Positions 49,929 through 60,075 of a stretch of DNA of 64,000 nt are shown piece after piece. Each line of letters starts with the position of its first letter. Positions within the stretch are counted from its first letter, which is position 1. Origin of the DNA: Mesorhizobium sp. GTDB taxonomy: Bacteria > Pseudomonadota > Alphaproteobacteria > Rhizobiales > Rhizobiaceae. A program made the translations under genes and the position numbers. The notes under the pieces are model-generated. The model was not told the origin of the DNA. It did no database searches and saw nothing but the letters and a program-made list of their open reading frames with translations. The stretch lies in NCBI GenBank assembly GCA_004017535.1, contig SAJS01000001.1:186001-250000 (forward strand), in the 5' to 3' direction.

Positions 49929-50810
49929 GTGGACACGATCGACAACGCCCTGACACCCGCCTTGCCTTCGGCCGGCGCTCCTTTGCCTGCCGCGCAACGT
50001 GTTGCCGGGCGAGCCAGGCTTTTCTGCGGCAAGAGCGACGGCCGGACGCGCCTGCAGCGGCTCTACCAGGACGGATCGGCCAAGATCCGCCTGCCGGCGG
50101 TGCAGGGCGATCCGCTCGAGGCGGTGCTCATCAACACGGCCGGCGGGATGACCGGCGGCGACCGCCTCGGCTGGACGATCGAAGTCGGCGCCGGGGCCTC
50201 AGCCTCCATCACCACCCAGGCCTGCGAGAAGGTCTATCGCGCCGCCGCCGACAGGGCCGAGACAAATGTCGGCCTGCGGGTCGGGCCGGGCGGGCGCCTC
50301 GCCTGGCTGCCGCAGGAAACCATCGTTTTCGATCGTGCCGCCTTCGCCCGCACGCTGGATGTCGATCTCGCCGGGGATGCCGAAGCGCTGGTGCTCGAAG
50401 CCACGCTGTTCGGCCGGCTGGCGATGGGCGAGCGGACGGTTCGAGGCAGCTTCCACGACCGCTGGCGGGTCCGCCAGGGCGGCGTGCTGGTCCATGCGGA
50501 GGATTTCCGGATCGGTCCCGATATCGCGGCAACGTTGCGGCGGCCGGCGGCGACCGGCGGCGCGCTTGCCGTCGCGACGCTGCTGCTCGTTTCGCCGCAA
50601 GCGGAAAGCCTGCTCGAGCCGGCCCGCGCCATCATCGGCGAAGCCGGCACTGGCAGCTGGGGCGGCGCCAGCTTCTGGAGCGTCGGCCGATCTGGCAAGC
50701 TTCTTGCGAGGCTCACCGCCGGCGACGGCTACCAGCTCCGCAAGCGGTTGGTTCCGCTCGTCGAACTGCTCAACGGACGGGCGGGCCTGCCTAAATTGTG
50801 GTCACTCTGA
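49929..50810 (+). CDS. ureD: Urease accessory protein UreD
   Basis: A 293-residue chaperone that binds apo-urease and, with UreF and UreG, delivers nickel. Conserved blocks: INTAGGMTGGDRLGWTIEVG (20 residues), TTQACEKVYRA, LAWLPQETIVFDRAAF, and FGRLAMGE. It starts at a GTG at 49929, 196 bp from the divergent acyl-carrier gene. It is the first gene of the urease cluster. Confidence 0.94.
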   Translation: MDTIDNALTPALPSAGAPLPAAQRVAGRARLFCGKSDGRTRLQRLYQDGSAKIRLPAVQGDPLEAVLINTAGGMTGGDRLGWTIEVGAGASASITTQACEKVYRAAADRAETNVGLRVGPGGRLAWLPQETIVFDRAAFARTLDVDLAGDAEALVLEATLFGRLAMGERTVRGSFHDRWRVRQGGVLVHAEDFRIGPDIAATLRRPAATGGALAVATLLLVSPQAESLLEPARAIIGEAGTGSWGGASFWSVGRSGKLLARLTAGDGYQLRKRLVPLVELLNGRAGLPKLWSL

Positions 50811-50831
50811 TCTGAAATACCGGGTCATTGC

Positions 50832-51134
50832 ATGAATCTTACGCCGCGTGAAAAAGACAAGCTGCTGATCGCCATGGCGGCGATGGTGGCGCGCAAGCGC
50901 CTGGAGCGCGGCGTCAAGCTCAACCACCCCGAAGCCATCGCCCTGATCACCGACTTTGTCGTCGAAGGCGCCCGCGACGGCCGTCCCGTCGCGGAACTCA
51001 TGGAGGCCGGCGCCCATGTCGTCACGCGCGCCCAGGTCATGGACGGCATCGCCGAGATGATCCACGACGTCCAGGTCGAGGCGACGTTTCCCGACGGCAC
51101 CAAGCTGGTGACCGTGCACGAGCCGATCAGGTAA
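50832..51134 (+). CDS. ureA: Urease gamma subunit
   Basis: A 100-residue gamma subunit with the usual length and sequence: [20 protein letters not shown] (20 residues), [13 protein letters not shown], and [13 protein letters not shown]-like [15 protein letters not shown]. It forms the (alpha-beta-gamma)3 urease with UreB and UreC. It follows ureD by 21 bp and precedes a DUF1272 gene. Confidence 0.96.
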   Translation: MNLTPREKDKLLIAMAAMVARKRLERGVKLNHPEAIALITDFVVEGARDGRPVAELMEAGAHVVTRAQVMDGIAEMIHDVQVEATFPDGTKLVTVHEPIR

Positions 51135-51162
51135 AGGGCCGGTCCGGTGAGGAGGAAGACCG

Positions 51163-51417
51163 ATGCTGGAGCTTAGGCCAAATTGCGAATGCTGCGACAA
51201 GGATCTGCCGCCGGAGGCCACGGATGCGCTGATCTGCACCTTCGAATGCACCTTCTGCGCCGACTGCGTCGATAATGTGCTGGGCGGTGTCTGCCCGAAT
51301 TGCGGCGGCAATTTCGCGCCGCGGCCGATCCGGCCGGCAGGCAAGCTGACGAAATATCCGCCGTCGACCAGGCGCGTGCTCAAGGCCGAAGGCTGCGGCC
51401 CGCGCAGGGCCGCTTAA
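51163..51417 (+). CDS. DUF1272 zinc-ribbon-like protein
   Basis: An 84-residue DUF1272 protein. Seven cysteines in CECCDKDLPP, CTFECTFCADCVDN and CPNCGGNF look like a treble-clef or double zinc ribbon. Family members are widespread in alpha- and beta-proteobacteria, with unknown function. Here it lies between ureA and ureJ, 28 bp after ureA, with AGGAGGAAG before the start, so it is co-transcribed with urease and might help metal handling; this is inference. Confidence 0.85.
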   Translation: MLELRPNCECCDKDLPPEATDALICTFECTFCADCVDNVLGGVCPNCGGNFAPRPIRPAGKLTKYPPSTRRVLKAEGCGPRRAA

Positions 51418-51443
51418 CCGGGTCAATTGGAAAGGGCAGAAAG

Positions 51444-52037
51444 ATGATCCCCGCCTCGACGAAACGAACCACACTTGCCGCGATCCTTTTCCTGGCGGCC
51501 GCCATGCCGGCTGAAGCCCATGTCGGCGCAGGCTCCACCTCTTCCTTCGCCGCCGGTCTGGCGCATCCGCTGTCCGGCCTCGACCACATGACGGTCATGA
51601 TCGCCGTCGGCCTCTGGGCGGCGCTGAAGGGCGGCAAGGCGCTCTGGGCCTGGCCACTTGCCTTCCTCGGCGTGATGCTGGCCGGCAGCGCGCTCGGCAT
51701 GCTGCATGTGCCGGTGCCTTTCGTCGAGCCGGGCATCCTCGCTTCCGTCGTGGCGCTCGGCCTCCTGGTGGCGCTGGCGATCGACCTGCCTGTTCCGGCC
51801 GGGGTCGCCATCATCGGCCTGTTCGCTCTCTTCCACGGTCACGCCCATGGCGCCGAGGTGCCGGAAAACGCTGCCGGCCTCGAATATATGGCTGGCTTTG
51901 CCGCCGTCACCGCGCTGCTCCACGGTGTCGGCATGGCAGCCGGCCTTCGGCTTGGGTGGCGCTTCCGCGGCCTGGCGCGCGCCGCCGGCGCCGCTTGCGC
52001 GGCGATCGGCGTCGGCCTTTCCTTCGGCATGGTGTGA
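51444..52037 (+). CDS. ureJ: HupE/UreJ family nickel-transport-related membrane protein
   Basis: A 197-residue membrane protein with a signal peptide (about residues 1-25, ending MPAEA) and about six helices. The His-containing motif [20 protein letters not shown], then [11 protein letters not shown], marks the HupE/UreJ family, linked to nickel or cobalt uptake for urease and hydrogenase. [14 protein letters not shown] carries more histidines. The ATG at 51444 has AAAGGGC upstream. It lies between DUF1272 and ureB in the operon. Confidence 0.92.
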   Translation: MIPASTKRTTLAAILFLAAAMPAEAHVGAGSTSSFAAGLAHPLSGLDHMTVMIAVGLWAALKGGKALWAWPLAFLGVMLAGSALGMLHVPVPFVEPGILASVVALGLLVALAIDLPVPAGVAIIGLFALFHGHAHGAEVPENAAGLEYMAGFAAVTALLHGVGMAAGLRLGWRFRGLARAAGAACAAIGVGLSFGMV

Positions 52038-52044
52038 GGGCGCG

Positions 52045-52350
52045 ATGATCCCCGGTGAAGTTATTGCGGCCAAAGGCGAGATCGACCTCAACAAGGGCCG
52101 GCCGACCGTCACCCTCAAGGTCGCCAACAGCGGCGACCGGCCGATCCAGGTCGGCAGCCATTATCATTTCTTCGAGACCAATGAGGGCCTGAAATTCGAC
52201 CGCGAGCGCGCGCACGGCATGCGGCTGGACATTGCCGCCGGCACCGCCATGCGCTTCGAGCCGGGCCAGGAACGCGACGTCACGCTGGTGCCGCTGGGGG
52301 GAAAACGCGAGGTCTATGGCTTCCAGCAGAAGGTGATGGGCAAGCTGTGA
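52045..52350 (+). CDS. ureB: Urease beta subunit
   Basis: A 101-residue beta subunit. [20 protein letters not shown] (20 residues), [20 protein letters not shown] (20), and [19 protein letters not shown] are typical. It starts seven bases after the ureJ stop. The gene for the alpha subunit follows only after 1270 bp, because two minus-strand genes intervene. Confidence 0.95.
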   Translation: MIPGEVIAAKGEIDLNKGRPTVTLKVANSGDRPIQVGSHYHFFETNEGLKFDRERAHGMRLDIAAGTAMRFEPGQERDVTLVPLGGKREVYGFQQKVMGKL

Positions 52351-52385
52351 GGTCCGCCGCCGCGCTCAAATCACTTCGGAGGCCA

Positions 52386-52874
52386 TCACTTCGGGGGCTT
52401 GGCGGCCGCGTAGATGACGACCTGCCCCGGATTGTCGAACTCCACGGCGAGCACGTCCTCGGCCTGCACGCGCCGGGAATCGATCGCGTTGAAGAACAGG
52501 GCGTTCGCCTCGATCTCCTGGCGCAGCTCGGCGACATCGTCCTGATGCTGCTTCATTTTGTTCTCGATGGCCGGCGGCGGCCCGCCTTCGCTGCGCGCCG
52601 CATCGGTCAAGAACACGATGTCGACCCTGTCGAGCTTGGTGGTCTTGCGCACCGTGCCGATATTGTCGCGGGTCCGGTCAATGGCAGTGATGACTTTTCC
52701 GGCCTCCGTCCTGGAGAGCGCCTCTTCCTGGCGGACATCGGAATCGACGATCGCGGCGGCAGGCTTGTCGCTGCCCAACGGCTGGGCAGCGGACGCGGCA
52801 TGGGGCGCGGCGACCGCGAAAAGCGAGGCGGCAACCACGGAACTCCATCTTGCAAAACGCAGGCCATTCGCCAT
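52386..52874 (-). CDS. Secreted hypothetical protein in the urease cluster
   Basis: A 162-residue protein with a Sec signal peptide (about residues 1-29, ending HAASAAQ). The mature part has no cysteine motif and no family I recognise; DRTRDNIGTVRKTTKLDRVD (20 residues) and NKMKQHQDDVAELRQEIEAN (20) suggest helices. It lies on the opposite strand between ureB and ureC and is probably unrelated to urease. Confidence 0.75.
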   Translation of the reverse strand: MANGLRFARWSSVVAASLFAVAAPHAASAAQPLGSDKPAAAIVDSDVRQEEALSRTEAGKVITAIDRTRDNIGTVRKTTKLDRVDIVFLTDAARSEGGPPPAIENKMKQHQDDVAELRQEIEANALFFNAIDSRRVQAEDVLAVEFDNPGQVVIYAAAKPPK

Positions 52875-52938
52875 TGCTCGCTCCTGACTGACCTCGTGGC
52901 GGGGCGAAAACAGCGAAACGGTCTGGCCTGGCCGCAGG

Positions 52939-53064
52939 TTCCCTTCGAAGGCCTGACGGCGGACCGAGAGGCGGCCCGCATTCCCTTCAAAATATGGGCG
53001 GCGGACCGCAAGACGGTCCGCATTCTTTTCAAAATATGGGCGGCGGACCGCAAGACGGTCCGCC
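52939..53064. repeat. Three tandem copies of a 42-bp unit with hairpins
   Basis: Copies run 52939-52980, 52981-53022 and 53023-53064, all exactly 42 bp. Copies two and three differ at only three positions; copy one is more diverged. Each of the last two contains the perfect stem GCGGACCG-CAAGA-CGGTCCGC (53001-53021 in copy two). The array lies between the two minus-strand secreted-protein genes. Confidence 0.9.
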
Positions 53065-53075
53065 CGGGCGCGCGA

Positions 53076-53453
53076 TCAGCTCGCCTTCTTGGTGATCAGC
53101 GTCAGCGCGCCATTGGGCTGCATGCTGGCGGCAATCACCTGCGCCGAGCTCATGCCCTTGGCTTCGAGCGCGGATTTCACCTTGGGCGTCGCGTCGATCG
53201 ACTTGCGCAAGGTCTGCAGGCCGGCGTCGCCGCGCTGCGCCACGATTTGGTTCACCTGCGTCTGCGCATCCTTGGGCAGTTCGGTGATGTCGACAACGTT
53301 GACGCGCTGGATCGCTGGCGCCGCGGACTGGGCTTTCGGCGCGGCGGGGGCGGTCGGTGCCGGGCTGGGTTGTTGCGTCGGCTGCTGTTGGGCGCCGGCA
53401 CTACCCGCCATCATCAAGGTAGCGGCTGCGGCGACAAGGATCGCGTTGCGCAT
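53076..53453 (-). CDS. Secreted hypothetical protein, Pro/Ala/Gln-rich N-terminus
   Basis: A 125-residue protein with a signal peptide (about residues 1-21, ending AGSAGA), then a QQQPTQQPSPAPTAPAAPKA (20 residues) linker and a small C-terminal part (DITELPKDAQTQVNQIVAQR, 20; KGMSSAQVIAASMQPNGALT, 20). No family was recognised. The ATG at 53453 is preferred to 53468 because the signal peptide begins there. Only 12 bp separate its end from the tandem repeat array. Confidence 0.72.
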   Translation of the reverse strand: MRNAILVAAAATLMMAGSAGAQQQPTQQPSPAPTAPAAPKAQSAAPAIQRVNVVDITELPKDAQTQVNQIVAQRGDAGLQTLRKSIDATPKVKSALEAKGMSSAQVIAASMQPNGALTLITKKAS

Positions 53454-53620
53454 GGATATTCCTTCCATCGGATTGGGAGTGATTCCGCCCGCCTCAACGG
53501 CCCGATGGGAACGCTGAAATGGGCGCTCAAAGTGTCGGCGAGCGGGTCATTGCGTGACCATTGGGTGGCGTCAATGTGTGCCCCGCGCACAAACAATTGG
53601 AATTTCGGGAGCAATTGCTG

Positions 53621-55333
53621 ATGGCCAGGATTAGTCGCGCCGCCTATGCGCAGATGTATGGACCGACGGTCGGCGACAAGGTGCGGCTCGCCGACACCGA
53701 GCTGTTCGTCGAGGTCGAGAAGGACCTCACCGTCTACGGCGAGGAAGTGAAATTCGGCGGCGGCAAGGTTATCCGCGATGGCATGGGCCAGAGCCAGGTG
53801 ACGCGGGCAGAGGGCGCCGTCGACACCGTCATCACCAATGCGCTGGTCGTCGACGCGCTTGCCGGCATCGTCAAGGCCGATATTGGCCTGAAGGATGGCC
53901 GTATCGCCGCGATCGGCAAGGCCGGTAATCCGGATACGCAGGATGGCGTCACCATCATCATCGGCCCTGGGACCGAGATCATCGCCGGCGAAGGCAAGAT
54001 CCTCACCGCCGGCGGCTTCGACGCGCATATCCATTTCATCTGCCCGCAGCAGATCGAGGAAGCGCTGATGAGCGGCATCACCACCATGCTCGGCGGCGGC
54101 ACAGGCCCGGCGCATGGCACCTTGGCCACCACCTGCACGCCCGGCCCCTGGCATATGGCGCGCATGATCCAGTCCTTCGACGCCTTCCCGATGAATATCG
54201 GCCTGTCGGGTAAGGGTAATGCGTCAAAGCCGGCGGCGCTGGAAGAGATGGTGCTGGCTGGCGCCTGCTCGCTGAAGCTGCATGAGGATTGGGGCACGAC
54301 GCCGGGCGCCATCGATTGCTGCCTGTCGGTCGCCGACGCTTACGACGTGCAGGTGATGATCCACACCGACACGCTGAACGAATCGGGCTTCGTCGAGAAC
54401 ACGGTGGCGGCCATCAAGGGCCGCACCATCCATGCCTTCCACACCGAGGGCGCCGGCGGCGGCCATGCGCCCGACATCATCAAGGTCTGCGGCCTGCCCA
54501 ACGTCATCCCGTCCTCGACCAACCCGACCCGGCCTTACACGCTCAACACATTGGCAGAGCACCTCGACATGCTGATGGTCTGCCATCATCTGTCGCCGTC
54601 GATCCCCGAGGACATCGCCTTCGCCGAAAGCCGCATCCGCAAGGAGACGATCGCGGCGGAGGATATCCTGCACGACATAGGCGCCTTCTCGATCATCTCC
54701 TCCGACAGCCAGGCCATGGGCCGCGTCGGCGAGGTGGCGATCCGCTGCTGGCAGACCGCGGACAAGATGAAGCGCCAGCGCGGCGCGCTGCCCGATGAAA
54801 CCGGCGACAACGACAATTTCCGCGTCCGCCGCTACATCGCCAAATACACCATCAATCCGGCCATCGCGCACGGCCTGTCGAAGGAGATCGGCTCGATAAC
54901 GGTCGGCAAGCGCGCCGATCTCGTGCTGTGGAATCCGGCCTTCTTCGGCGTCAAGCCGGAGATGGTGCTGGTCGGCGGCTCGATCGCCGCTGCCCCCATG
55001 GGTGATCCGAACGCCTCGATCCCGACGCCGCAGCCGATGCACTACCGGCCGATGTTCGGCGCCTATGGCAAGGCGCTGACCAACTCCTCGGTGACCTTCG
55101 TCTCGAAGGCGGCGCTCGACGCCGGCCTGCGGGACAAGCTTGGCGTCGACAAGGCGATGGTCGCGGTCGAAAACACACGCGGCGGCATCAGCAAGCATTC
55201 CATGGTGCTCAACGACGCCACGCCGTATGTCGAGGTCGATCCGGAAACCTATGAGGTGCGCGCCGACGGCGAGCTCTTGACCTGTGAGCCGGCCACCGTG
55301 CTCCCGATGGCGCAGCGGTATTTTCTGTTTTGA
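53621..55333 (+). CDS. ureC: Urease alpha subunit
   Basis: A 570-residue catalytic subunit that hydrolyses urea to ammonia and carbamate with a dinuclear nickel centre. His136 and His138 in [13 protein letters not shown], the carbamylated Lys in SLKLHEDWG (about 219), the flap Cys-His in MVCHHLSPS (about 321), and the Asp in [14 protein letters not shown] (about 362) are all present. The ATG at 53621 has GGGAG nine bases upstream; the frame extends 20 codons further. It lies 1270 bp after ureB. Confidence 0.97.
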   Translation: MARISRAAYAQMYGPTVGDKVRLADTELFVEVEKDLTVYGEEVKFGGGKVIRDGMGQSQVTRAEGAVDTVITNALVVDALAGIVKADIGLKDGRIAAIGKAGNPDTQDGVTIIIGPGTEIIAGEGKILTAGGFDAHIHFICPQQIEEALMSGITTMLGGGTGPAHGTLATTCTPGPWHMARMIQSFDAFPMNIGLSGKGNASKPAALEEMVLAGACSLKLHEDWGTTPGAIDCCLSVADAYDVQVMIHTDTLNESGFVENTVAAIKGRTIHAFHTEGAGGGHAPDIIKVCGLPNVIPSSTNPTRPYTLNTLAEHLDMLMVCHHLSPSIPEDIAFAESRIRKETIAAEDILHDIGAFSIISSDSQAMGRVGEVAIRCWQTADKMKRQRGALPDETGDNDNFRVRRYIAKYTINPAIAHGLSKEIGSITVGKRADLVLWNPAFFGVKPEMVLVGGSIAAAPMGDPNASIPTPQPMHYRPMFGAYGKALTNSSVTFVSKAALDAGLRDKLGVDKAMVAVENTRGGISKHSMVLNDATPYVEVDPETYEVRADGELLTCEPATVLPMAQRYFLF

Positions 55334-55423
55334 CGGGCGGCTGGTCCGATTAACGGGCAAATGGCGTTGCGGCTCGCGCGCGCAGATCGCAATATGCTGC
55401 AAAGCAGCAGCTTGTGATCAGGT

Positions 55424-56017
55424 ATGGCCACCGAAATCGCCTCCCAGCACGACATCTTCCCGCATATTCGCATCGTCATGGGCATGGTGATCGGCCTCGG
55501 CGTCACCCGGCTGCTTTCGGGAACCGCCCGCATCGTCCAGCATCCCGGCCAATACCGGCTCTATGCGGTGCATCTCGCCTGGGTCGCCTCGGTGCTGTTG
55601 ATGCTGGTGCATTTCTGGTGGTGGGAGTTCGGCCTCTACGCCATCGAGAACTGGACCTTCGGCAAATATCTTTTCATCATCTTCTACGCCATCACGCTGT
55701 TCCTACTCTGCGCGCTGCTCTTTCCGGATTCGATGCTCGATTACACCAGCTACGAGGACTATTTCTATTCGCGCCGCGCCTGGTTCTTCGGCCTGCTCGG
55801 CTTCACCTATCTGCTTGATGTGATCGACACGCTGCTCAAGGGTTCGGAGCATTTCGCCCGCTTCGGCAACGAATATCTGTTCCGCACCCCGGTCTTCGTG
55901 GCGCTCTGCATCGTCGCGATCCTGGTGCGCGACAAACGTTTCCACATCGCCTTCGTCGCGGCCGCGCTGATCTATCAGATATCCTTCATCCTGCGGCTGT
56001 TCGACACCATCGTCTGA
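55424..56017 (+). CDS. Multi-pass membrane protein, function unknown
   Basis: A 197-residue protein with about six hydrophobic helices and aromatic-rich segments (LVHFWWWEFGLYAIENWTF, 19 residues; YFYSRRAWFFGLLGFTYLLD, 20). No family was recognised. It lies 90 bp after ureC and 45 bp before a GST gene on the same strand, inside the urease cluster, so it is probably co-transcribed; a role in urea or ammonia transport is conceivable but unsupported. Confidence 0.75.
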   Translation: MATEIASQHDIFPHIRIVMGMVIGLGVTRLLSGTARIVQHPGQYRLYAVHLAWVASVLLMLVHFWWWEFGLYAIENWTFGKYLFIIFYAITLFLLCALLFPDSMLDYTSYEDYFYSRRAWFFGLLGFTYLLDVIDTLLKGSEHFARFGNEYLFRTPVFVALCIVAILVRDKRFHIAFVAAALIYQISFILRLFDTIV

Positions 56018-56062
56018 GCGTTCGCGATGCGGTAGGGTTCTCGGAAAGGCAAGGGTTCAACC

Positions 56063-56668
56063 ATGTACAAGGCTGTCGGATCGCGCGGCTCCCGCGTCAG
56101 CCGGGTGCTCTGGATGCTCGAGGAACTCGGGCAGCCCTACGCGTTCGTCGAGGTGAAGCTGCGCTCGCCGGAAGCCTATGCGCTCAACCCCTCAGGCAAG
56201 GTGCCGATCCTGATCGACGGCGACCTGAAAATCACGGATTCGGCGGCGATCTGCGTCTATCTGGCCGACAAGCATGCCGATAGAGGCATGGGCGCTGATC
56301 CGGGTGTCGCCGGCCGTGCCGAGATGGATTCCTGGATGCATTTCGCCCAGAGCGAGCTGGAAGCCCCGCTATGGAACAAGCTGCGCCACCGCTTTCTCTT
56401 GCCCAAGGATGTCCGGGTCGATGTCGGCCCGGCCGCGGCCTATGATTTCGCATCCGAAATAAAGGCCTTGGGCCGCCGGCTTGGCGATAAGCCCTATGCC
56501 TTGGGCGACCGCTTCTCGGCCGTTGACGTCTTGCTCGGCGATATGGGCGGCTGGGCCCGCGCCGGCCGTTTCCCTATCGAATCCGAACGCGTGAACGCCT
56601 ATTTCGACCGTGTCCTTCAGCGCCCCGCCCGTGCCAGGGCGCAGGCCAATGGCGGAGCCATGAAATGA
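56063..56668 (+). CDS. Glutathione S-transferase family protein
   Basis: A 201-residue GST: thioredoxin-like N-terminus [20 protein letters not shown] (20 residues), [14 protein letters not shown], and [15 protein letters not shown] (the Asp-Ser that binds glutathione), then a helical C-terminus with [14 protein letters not shown]. Its ATGA overlap with ureE shows translational coupling, yet GSTs are not known urease factors. A thiol-protective or metal-related role is a guess. Confidence 0.88.
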   Translation: MYKAVGSRGSRVSRVLWMLEELGQPYAFVEVKLRSPEAYALNPSGKVPILIDGDLKITDSAAICVYLADKHADRGMGADPGVAGRAEMDSWMHFAQSELEAPLWNKLRHRFLLPKDVRVDVGPAAAYDFASEIKALGRRLGDKPYALGDRFSAVDVLLGDMGGWARAGRFPIESERVNAYFDRVLQRPARARAQANGGAMK

Positions 56669-57234
56669 AGCTCAACATCACCACCGATTTCACCAAGTTT
56701 CCACGCGCTGTCTCGGTGCTTGTCGCCGGCGATCCCGGATTGACGACGCCCTACGACAAGGCCGTGCTGCCGCATGACGAGCGCCATCTGCGCCGCCGCG
56801 CCATCGAGACCGCGACCGGCGACAAGGTGCTGGTCGACCTGCCTGAACCCGTCGCCCTCGCCAATGGCGACCGGCTGGTGCTGGAAGACGGGCGGCAGCT
56901 CGAAATCGTCGCGGCGCCCGAGGAGGTCTACGACATCCGCGCCCGCGATGCCGTTCATCTCACCGAGCTCGCCTGGCACATCGGCAACCGCCACCTCGCG
57001 GCGGCGATCGAGGCGGACCGCATCCTCATCCTGCGCGACCATGTCATCAAGGCGATGCTAGAAGGCCTCGGCGCCACGGTGCATGAGGTTTCGCAGCCGT
57101 TCAGCCCCGTGCGCGGCGCCTATTCCGGCCACGACCATGGCCATTCGCATGACCATCACGATCATGACCACCATGACCATGATCATCACGATCACGACCA
57201 TCACCACCACGGCCACCACCATCACCATGACTGA
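56665..57234 (+). CDS. ureE: Urease accessory protein UreE, His-rich tail
   Basis: A 189-residue nickel metallochaperone. The peptide-binding N-terminal domain ([20 protein letters not shown], 20 residues) and the metal-binding C-terminal domain with [15 protein letters not shown] and the conserved His in [11 protein letters not shown] are present. The last 35 residues contain 22 histidines in His-Asp/His-Gly runs, so nickel storage capacity is high. It overlaps the GST gene by four bases and ureF by eight. Confidence 0.95.
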   Translation: MKLNITTDFTKFPRAVSVLVAGDPGLTTPYDKAVLPHDERHLRRRAIETATGDKVLVDLPEPVALANGDRLVLEDGRQLEIVAAPEEVYDIRARDAVHLTELAWHIGNRHLAAAIEADRILILRDHVIKAMLEGLGATVHEVSQPFSPVRGAYSGHDHGHSHDHHDHDHHDHDHHDHDHHHHGHHHHHD

Positions 57235-57898
57235 GCAGCTTTCCACCGTCACGCTTTTGCGGCTGATGGCCTGGCTGTCGCCGGCCTTTCCGGTCGGCGG
57301 CTTCTCCTACAGCCACGGGCTCGAGCGCGCCGCGCATGACGGGCTGATCGCAAATCGCGACGATCTCGCCGGCTGGCTCGAGACTCTGGTCGAGATCGGC
57401 TCGGGCTGGAACGACGCCGTGCTGTTCGCCGAAGCCTGGCGCCGCGCTCGCGATGATAGCGATCTCAACGAAGTCGCCGCGCTGGCGGAGGCGCTTGCCG
57501 GATCGCGGGAGCGTCATATGGAGACAATGCTCCAAGGCGCGGCCTTCCTCAAAGCGGCATCTGCCTGGCCGTCTCCGGTGTTTGAACGACTGCCCGCTGA
57601 TTGCCCCTATTGCGTTGCGGTCGGCGCCGTTGCCGGCAGCAGCGGCATCGGCCTTTCGGATGCGCTTTCCGCCTTCCTGCAGGCTTTCTTCTCCAATCTT
57701 GCGCAAGCGGCGATCAGGCTCGGCGCTGTTGGCCAGGTCGGCGCCGTTGCATTGTTAGCCGGCTTCGAATCTCGGGCGCTGGCGGTTGCGTCGCGTGCCG
57801 CCGCTTCCAGCCTGGACGATCTTGGCGGCGCGGCCTTCATGTCCGACATAGCCGCGATGCAGCACGAAACGCAATATTCCAGGCTGTTTCGCTCATGA
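57227..57898 (+). CDS. ureF: Urease accessory protein UreF
   Basis: A 223-residue helical protein that activates UreG in the urease maturation complex. [20 protein letters not shown] (20 residues) is the family hallmark, with [14 protein letters not shown] and [15 protein letters not shown] later. The ATG lies within the last codons of ureE, giving an eight-base overlap, and the stop overlaps the next gene as ATGA. Confidence 0.95.
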   Translation: MTEQLSTVTLLRLMAWLSPAFPVGGFSYSHGLERAAHDGLIANRDDLAGWLETLVEIGSGWNDAVLFAEAWRRARDDSDLNEVAALAEALAGSRERHMETMLQGAAFLKAASAWPSPVFERLPADCPYCVAVGAVAGSSGIGLSDALSAFLQAFFSNLAQAAIRLGAVGQVGAVALLAGFESRALAVASRAAASSLDDLGGAAFMSDIAAMQHETQYSRLFRS

Positions 57899-58331
57899 CC
57901 GTGCTTGCCGTCATCCTCTCCTTCGTGCTGCTTTTGATCACCACGCTGCATGTCTATTGGGGCATAGGCGGCATCTGGCCGGGGACTGACCAGGCGTCAT
58001 GCGCCCGCGCCGTCGTCGGCTTCCGCGGCATCGATGAGATGCCGTCGTCCTTCGCGAGTTTCGCCGTCGCCGCTTGCCTCGCGCTGGCGACGCTCTGGCC
58101 GCTGGCGCTGGCCGGCGTCTTTGCGACGCCCTTTCCACGGCAAGGCCTGGCTGCCACGGCATTGATGATAGGCCTCGTCTTACTCGGCCGCGGCATAGCC
58201 GGCTTCACGCCCTGGTGGCGCAGGCTTACGCCGGAGCAACCTTTCGCGCGGCTCGACCAAAGTCTCTATTCGCCGCTCTGTCTGTTGATCGGGCTGGGCT
58301 TTGTCATTCTCTCTATCTCGGAGTTCCCGGC

Positions 58332-58335
<4 letters not shown>
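57895..58335 (+). CDS. DUF3995-type membrane protein
   Basis: A 146-residue protein with four hydrophobic helices. [20 protein letters not shown] (20 residues) near the first helix is typical of DUF3995 proteins, whose function is unknown. It overlaps both ureF and ureG by four bases, so it is translated as part of the urease operon. This insertion between ureF and ureG is not part of the standard urease set. Confidence 0.82.
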
Positions 58336-58964
<629 letters not shown>

Positions 58965-59038
58965 GCCGCTGACCCACCGATTATCGGTTGCTGGCAGCGG
59001 CGTCGCACGGCATTCTCACCCAAACTGGAGGATTTTCG

Positions 59039-59806
59039 ATGAGCCTTGCCCGTCTGCACAAGGAACCGCTGAGCAACCTGCCTTATTACGAGGAGCGGGT
59101 CGACCTTGCTGCCGCCTTCCGCTGGACAGCGCGGCTCAACATGCATGAGGCGGTGGCCAATCACTTCTCGCTGTCCGTCAACGAGGACGGCACGAAGTTC
59201 CTGATGAACCCGAACCAGGTGCATTTCTCGCGCATCAAGGCGAGCGACCTGCTGCTGATCGACGCCAACGATCCCGACACGCTGTCCGGTCCCAACGCGC
59301 CGGACCCGACCGCCTGGGGCCTGCATGGCGCCATCCATCGCAACGTCCCGCACGCGCGCTGCGCCATGCATGTCCATTCGATCCACGCAACGGTGCTTGC
59401 CTCGCTCGCCGATTCGACGCTGCCGCCGGTCGACCAGAACTCGGCCATGTTCTTCAACCGCCATGTCGTCGACGCCAATTATGGCGGGCTGGCTTTCGAG
59501 GAAGAGGGCGAGCGCTGCTCGCAGCTTCTCACCGACCCCAAGGTCAAGGTGATGGTCATGGGCAATCATGGCGTCATGGTCATCGGCGACACCGTCGCCG
59601 ACACCTTCAACCGCATGTTCTATTTCGAGCGCGCCGCCGAGACCTACATCAAGGCGCTGTGGACCGGCCGCCCGCTGCGCACGCTCTCCGACGAGATCGC
59701 CGAGAAGACCGCGCGCGAGATGGACGACTACCCCGGCCAGGCCGAGCGCCATCTGGCCGAGCTGAAAGCGATCCTCGACGAGGAAGAGCCGGTTTATCGG
59801 AATTGA
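59039..59806 (+). CDS. Class II aldolase/adducin family protein
   Basis: A 255-residue protein of the class II aldolase family. The metal site is visible: His-x-His in ARCAMHVHSIHATVLASL, and His in MGNHGVMVIGDTVAD. The N-terminal AVANHFSLSVNEDG is also typical. Relatives split or epimerise phosphorylated sugars such as fuculose or ribulose phosphate, while others have unknown roles. The ATG at 59039 has TGGAGGA upstream; it lies 74 bp after ureG and may be partly co-transcribed. Confidence 0.88.
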   Translation: MSLARLHKEPLSNLPYYEERVDLAAAFRWTARLNMHEAVANHFSLSVNEDGTKFLMNPNQVHFSRIKASDLLLIDANDPDTLSGPNAPDPTAWGLHGAIHRNVPHARCAMHVHSIHATVLASLADSTLPPVDQNSAMFFNRHVVDANYGGLAFEEEGERCSQLLTDPKVKVMVMGNHGVMVIGDTVADTFNRMFYFERAAETYIKALWTGRPLRTLSDEIAEKTAREMDDYPGQAERHLAELKAILDEEEPVYRN

Positions 59807-59892
59807 TGCCCGGACTCCTTCCTCCGGTTACGCTACGCCTGTGACTGGCGTGACTGATTAGGCCTCGGCTTGATTGCCACGTGGTTCCCCCA

Positions 59893-60050
59893 ATCCGTCG
59901 CTGCTTCGCAGCGCCACCTTTCCCTCTCCGGAGGGAAAGGAAGGGAGCGTTGCTGGACGAGCGTTGGCGGGCAAGAAGCTTGGCGCCTTTCCTCTACCCC
60001 GTCGGTCGGGGGAGAGGTGGCTCGGCGAAGCCGAGACGGAGTGGGGGTCG
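59893..60050. repeat. Palindromic repeats, family 2
   Basis: The GCGAAGC/GCTTCGC-type segment CTGCTTCGCAGCGCCACC and the perfect stem TTTCCCTCTCC/GGAGGGAAA (about 59929-59949) are followed by the conserved GGGGGAGAGGTGGCTCGGCG (60008-60027) and AAGCCGAGACGGAG. It fills the space between the aldolase and HAD genes. Confidence 0.6.
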
Positions 60051-60075
60051 ACCAGCGCCTCCGTTGGCGATTTTC

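Noticed and set aside
52939-53064. A possible CRISPR array
   Set aside because: The units are contiguous 42-bp tandem repeats without unique spacers, and no cas genes are present.
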